From: Aldehydirespirator sp965116665
GTDB lineage: Bacteria; Actinomycetota; Acidimicrobiia; Acidimicrobiales; Aldehydirespiratoraceae
Assembly: GCA_965116665.1 (NCBI GenBank)
Contig: OZ220709.1
Coordinates: forward strand, 1,302,001 to 1,366,000
Reading direction: 5' to 3'
DNA: 64,000 bases
Position numbers and translations under genes: made by a program. Under the pieces are notes generated by a model. It was given only the letters and a program-made list of their open reading frames with translations. It was not told the origin of the DNA and did not search any database. Below, piece by piece: positions 62,465 to 64,000 of this stretch (position 1 is the stretch's first letter; every line of letters begins with the position of its first letter).

Positions 62465-64000
62465 TGGCCAACACCGAGCGGATCGCAAAGGCGCTCATCC
62501 TGCTGCGTGACGGGCTCAGCCCCAGGTGTGAAGCCGCTTGGCAGAGGCTCTATGGCGACAACTGGCTCCAGAGCGTCAACTCCAAGCTCCGCAAGCCCGA
62601 CAGGAACCCCACCACTGACGATGTGGCGTTTCTGTGCAATGGCATCAAGGCCACCTGGGACGAGGTGTTCGGCCGCGAACATTCTCCCGCTGTGCGGTCA
62701 CTGGTGTTCGAGATCTCCGCCATCCGCAATCGCTGGGCTCATCAAGACTCGAAGCTGTCAGTGGCCAGCGATGATGCATTGCGAGCCCTCGACTCGATGG
62801 AACGGTTGCTGGAGGCGTTTAGCAACAAGGACGAGCGAGGCCAAATCCGCAGCCTGCGCCGCGACCTCATGCGCCAGATGTTCGATGAGGAATCTCGCAG
62901 CGAGCGTCGCCGAACTGCCGCGCAGGCCACCGAGGGCACCCCCCAGTCGGGGCTCAAGCCATGGCGCGAACTCATCACACCGCACCAGGACGTGGCCAGC
63001 GGCAACTTCGTGCAGGCCGAGTATGCGGCTGATCTGGATCTCGTAGCCAACGGCGGCGCCGAGGACGAGTACCAGGACCCGTATGCGTTCTTCGCGCGCA
63101 CCTACATCACCCAGGGCCTCCGCGATCTGCTCTCGGGAGCGGCCAAGCGGCTGGCAGGCAAGGGCGGGGACCCGGTGATCGAACTGCAGACCAATTTCGG
63201 TGGCGGCAAGACCCACTCGTTGATAGCGCTGTACCACCTGGCTTCGGGTGTCGACATCAACAAGCTGCCGGGGTTGGCCGATGTGCTAGCCGAAGAGAAG
63301 ATCACCTTGCCCTCAAAGATCAACCGGGCGGTACTGGTGGGCCAGAAGATCTCGCCAGCGACACCGGAGACGGTCGCAGACGGTGTCGTGTTGCACACCT
63401 TGTGGGGTCGTCTCGCCTACCAGCTCGGCGGAGAAGAGGGCTACGCCATGGTGGAGGCCGACGACGTTGCGGGCACTAGCCCCGGCGCGGCTCTCACGAA
63501 GCTGTTCGACCGGTTCGGGCCGGCGGTGGTGCTCATCGACGAATGGGTCGCCTACGCCCGCCAGCTGCGCGATAGCCCTGCCAACGGTGACGGCGCCGGA
63601 GAGCGACTTGCCGGCGGGGACTTCGACACCCAGTTCACGTTCGCCCAGGCACTCACCGAGGCCGCCGCCGCGGTACCCAACGTGGTGGTGCTGGTATCGA
63701 TCCCCGCCTCGGAGGTCGAGGTGGGCGGCCCGCGGGGCCGTACCGCGCTGGAGAAGCTCAAGAACGTCGTGGCTCGCACAGCCGCGCAGTGGCAGCCAGC
63801 GTCTCCTGACGAGTCCTTCGAGATCGTACGCCGGAGACTTTTTGACCCGCTGTCAGCGGAGAAGGCCAGAGCACGAGACAGCGTGATTTACGCGTTCAGC
63901 GGCATGTACCGAGACCAGCACGGCGAGTTCCCGCCCGGAGTGGCCGAGGGCGATTACCGCCGCCGTATGCAGCTGTGCTACCCGATCCACCCCGAGTTGT
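62458..64000 (+). CDS. DUF499 AAA-like ATPase with N-terminal Swt1-type HEPN domain (3' end cut by window)
   Basis: The 514 visible codons start MVMANTERIAKALILLRDGL at ATG 62458, nine bases after GGAGG; ATG 62431 and 62464 are alternatives. Residues 1-125 form a HEPN/Swt1-like helical domain with RNRWAH near residue 91, an intact R-x4-H RNase motif. The DUF499 ATPase follows with Walker A QTNFGGGKTHSL near residue 247 and Walker B AVVLIDEWVAYA near 360. The frame is open to the window end, so the protein continues. It is the third member of the helicase-methylase-ATPase set. Confidence 0.9.
   Translation, partial: MVMANTERIAKALILLRDGLSPRCEAAWQRLYGDNWLQSVNSKLRKPDRNPTTDDVAFLCNGIKATWDEVFGREHSPAVRSLVFEISAIRNRWAHQDSKLSVASDDALRALDSMERLLEAFSNKDERGQIRSLRRDLMRQMFDEESRSERRRTAAQATEGTPQSGLKPWRELITPHQDVASGNFVQAEYAADLDLVANGGAEDEYQDPYAFFARTYITQGLRDLLSGAAKRLAGKGGDPVIELQTNFGGGKTHSLIALYHLASGVDINKLPGLADVLAEEKITLPSKINRAVLVGQKISPATPETVADGVVLHTLWGRLAYQLGGEEGYAMVEADDVAGTSPGAALTKLFDRFGPAVVLIDEWVAYARQLRDSPANGDGAGERLAGGDFDTQFTFAQALTEAAAAVPNVVVLVSIPASEVEVGGPRGRTALEKLKNVVARTAAQWQPASPDESFEIVRRRLFDPLSAEKARARDSVIYAFSGMYRDQHGEFPPGVAEGDYRRRMQLCYPIHPEL

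Noticed and set aside
62507..63886. Short plus-strand frames at 62507-63046 and 63383-63886 as separate genes
   Set aside because: They are out of frame with the continuous DUF499 ATPase frame, which has all expected motifs and stays open to the window end.

Overview
The window is GC-rich bacterial DNA with many GTG and TTG starts, dense ATGA/GTGA gene overlaps and apparently leaderless promoters. It encodes actinobacterial-type proteins (DrrAB-like exporter, NTDN-type adenosine deaminase, SAM-IV-like riboswitch ahead of metX). I infer an actinomycete, possibly near the Acidimicrobiia; no rRNA or ribosomal-protein marker is present to confirm this.

Layout. 1-5.3 kb: the translation/riboflavin operon infB (cut by the left edge), rbfA, truB, ribF and ribA. 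5.3-10.8 kb (minus strand): an M1 aminopeptidase, an amidohydrolase and an orphan ThiY/NMT1-like binding lipoprotein, facing a divergent XRE-cupin regulator. 11.5-16.6 kb: a DrrAB-like exporter, a PfkB nucleoside or sugar kinase, a SRPBCC protein, a TetR regulator and a dienoyl-CoA-isomerase-like crotonase.

16.6-35.2 kb: a large cyclitol (inositol) catabolic locus. A LacI repressor with a perfect 16-bp operator sits divergently from iolE, a ribose-type ABC importer (with a roughly double-length permease), iolC, a 2-hydroxyacid dehydrogenase, a Gfo/Idh oxidoreductase, iolD, an SDR, a desaturase-Rieske protein resembling fused rhizopine proteins MocD and MocE, iolG, an RmlD-like reductase, iolB and a LacD-type aldolase. 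Together these can take a cyclitol from uptake to DHAP plus malonic semialdehyde. The MocD/MocE-like fusion suggests that the natural substrate is an O-methylated or otherwise decorated inositol. No iolA is in the window.

35.2-49.7 kb: mostly housekeeping genes. These are a winged-helix/membrane-protein pair with a 19-bp operator, a second hydroxyacid dehydrogenase, upp, an SLH-M16 protease, add, a DEAD-box helicase, a SAM riboswitch with metX and a trans-sulfuration enzyme, an acidic repeat membrane protein, tRNA-Gly(GCC), a phosphoribosyltransferase-like protein and a MazEF-type toxin-antitoxin pair.

49.8-64 kb: an accessory island that begins just after tRNA-Cys(GCA). First comes a four-gene minus-strand cassette, every junction an NTGA overlap, ending in a DDE-type transposase-like protein whose N-terminal domain is also encoded as a separate upstream gene. 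A gene-poor, AT-richer stretch follows, then an HTH protein and a possible nuclease-fold protein. The island continues with a helicase (SNF2-like with DUF3883), a DUF1156 DNA methylase and a DUF499 ATPase with an N-terminal HEPN domain, which runs off the right edge. The last three resemble a helicase-methylase-ATPase defence system, related to DISARM through its helicase.
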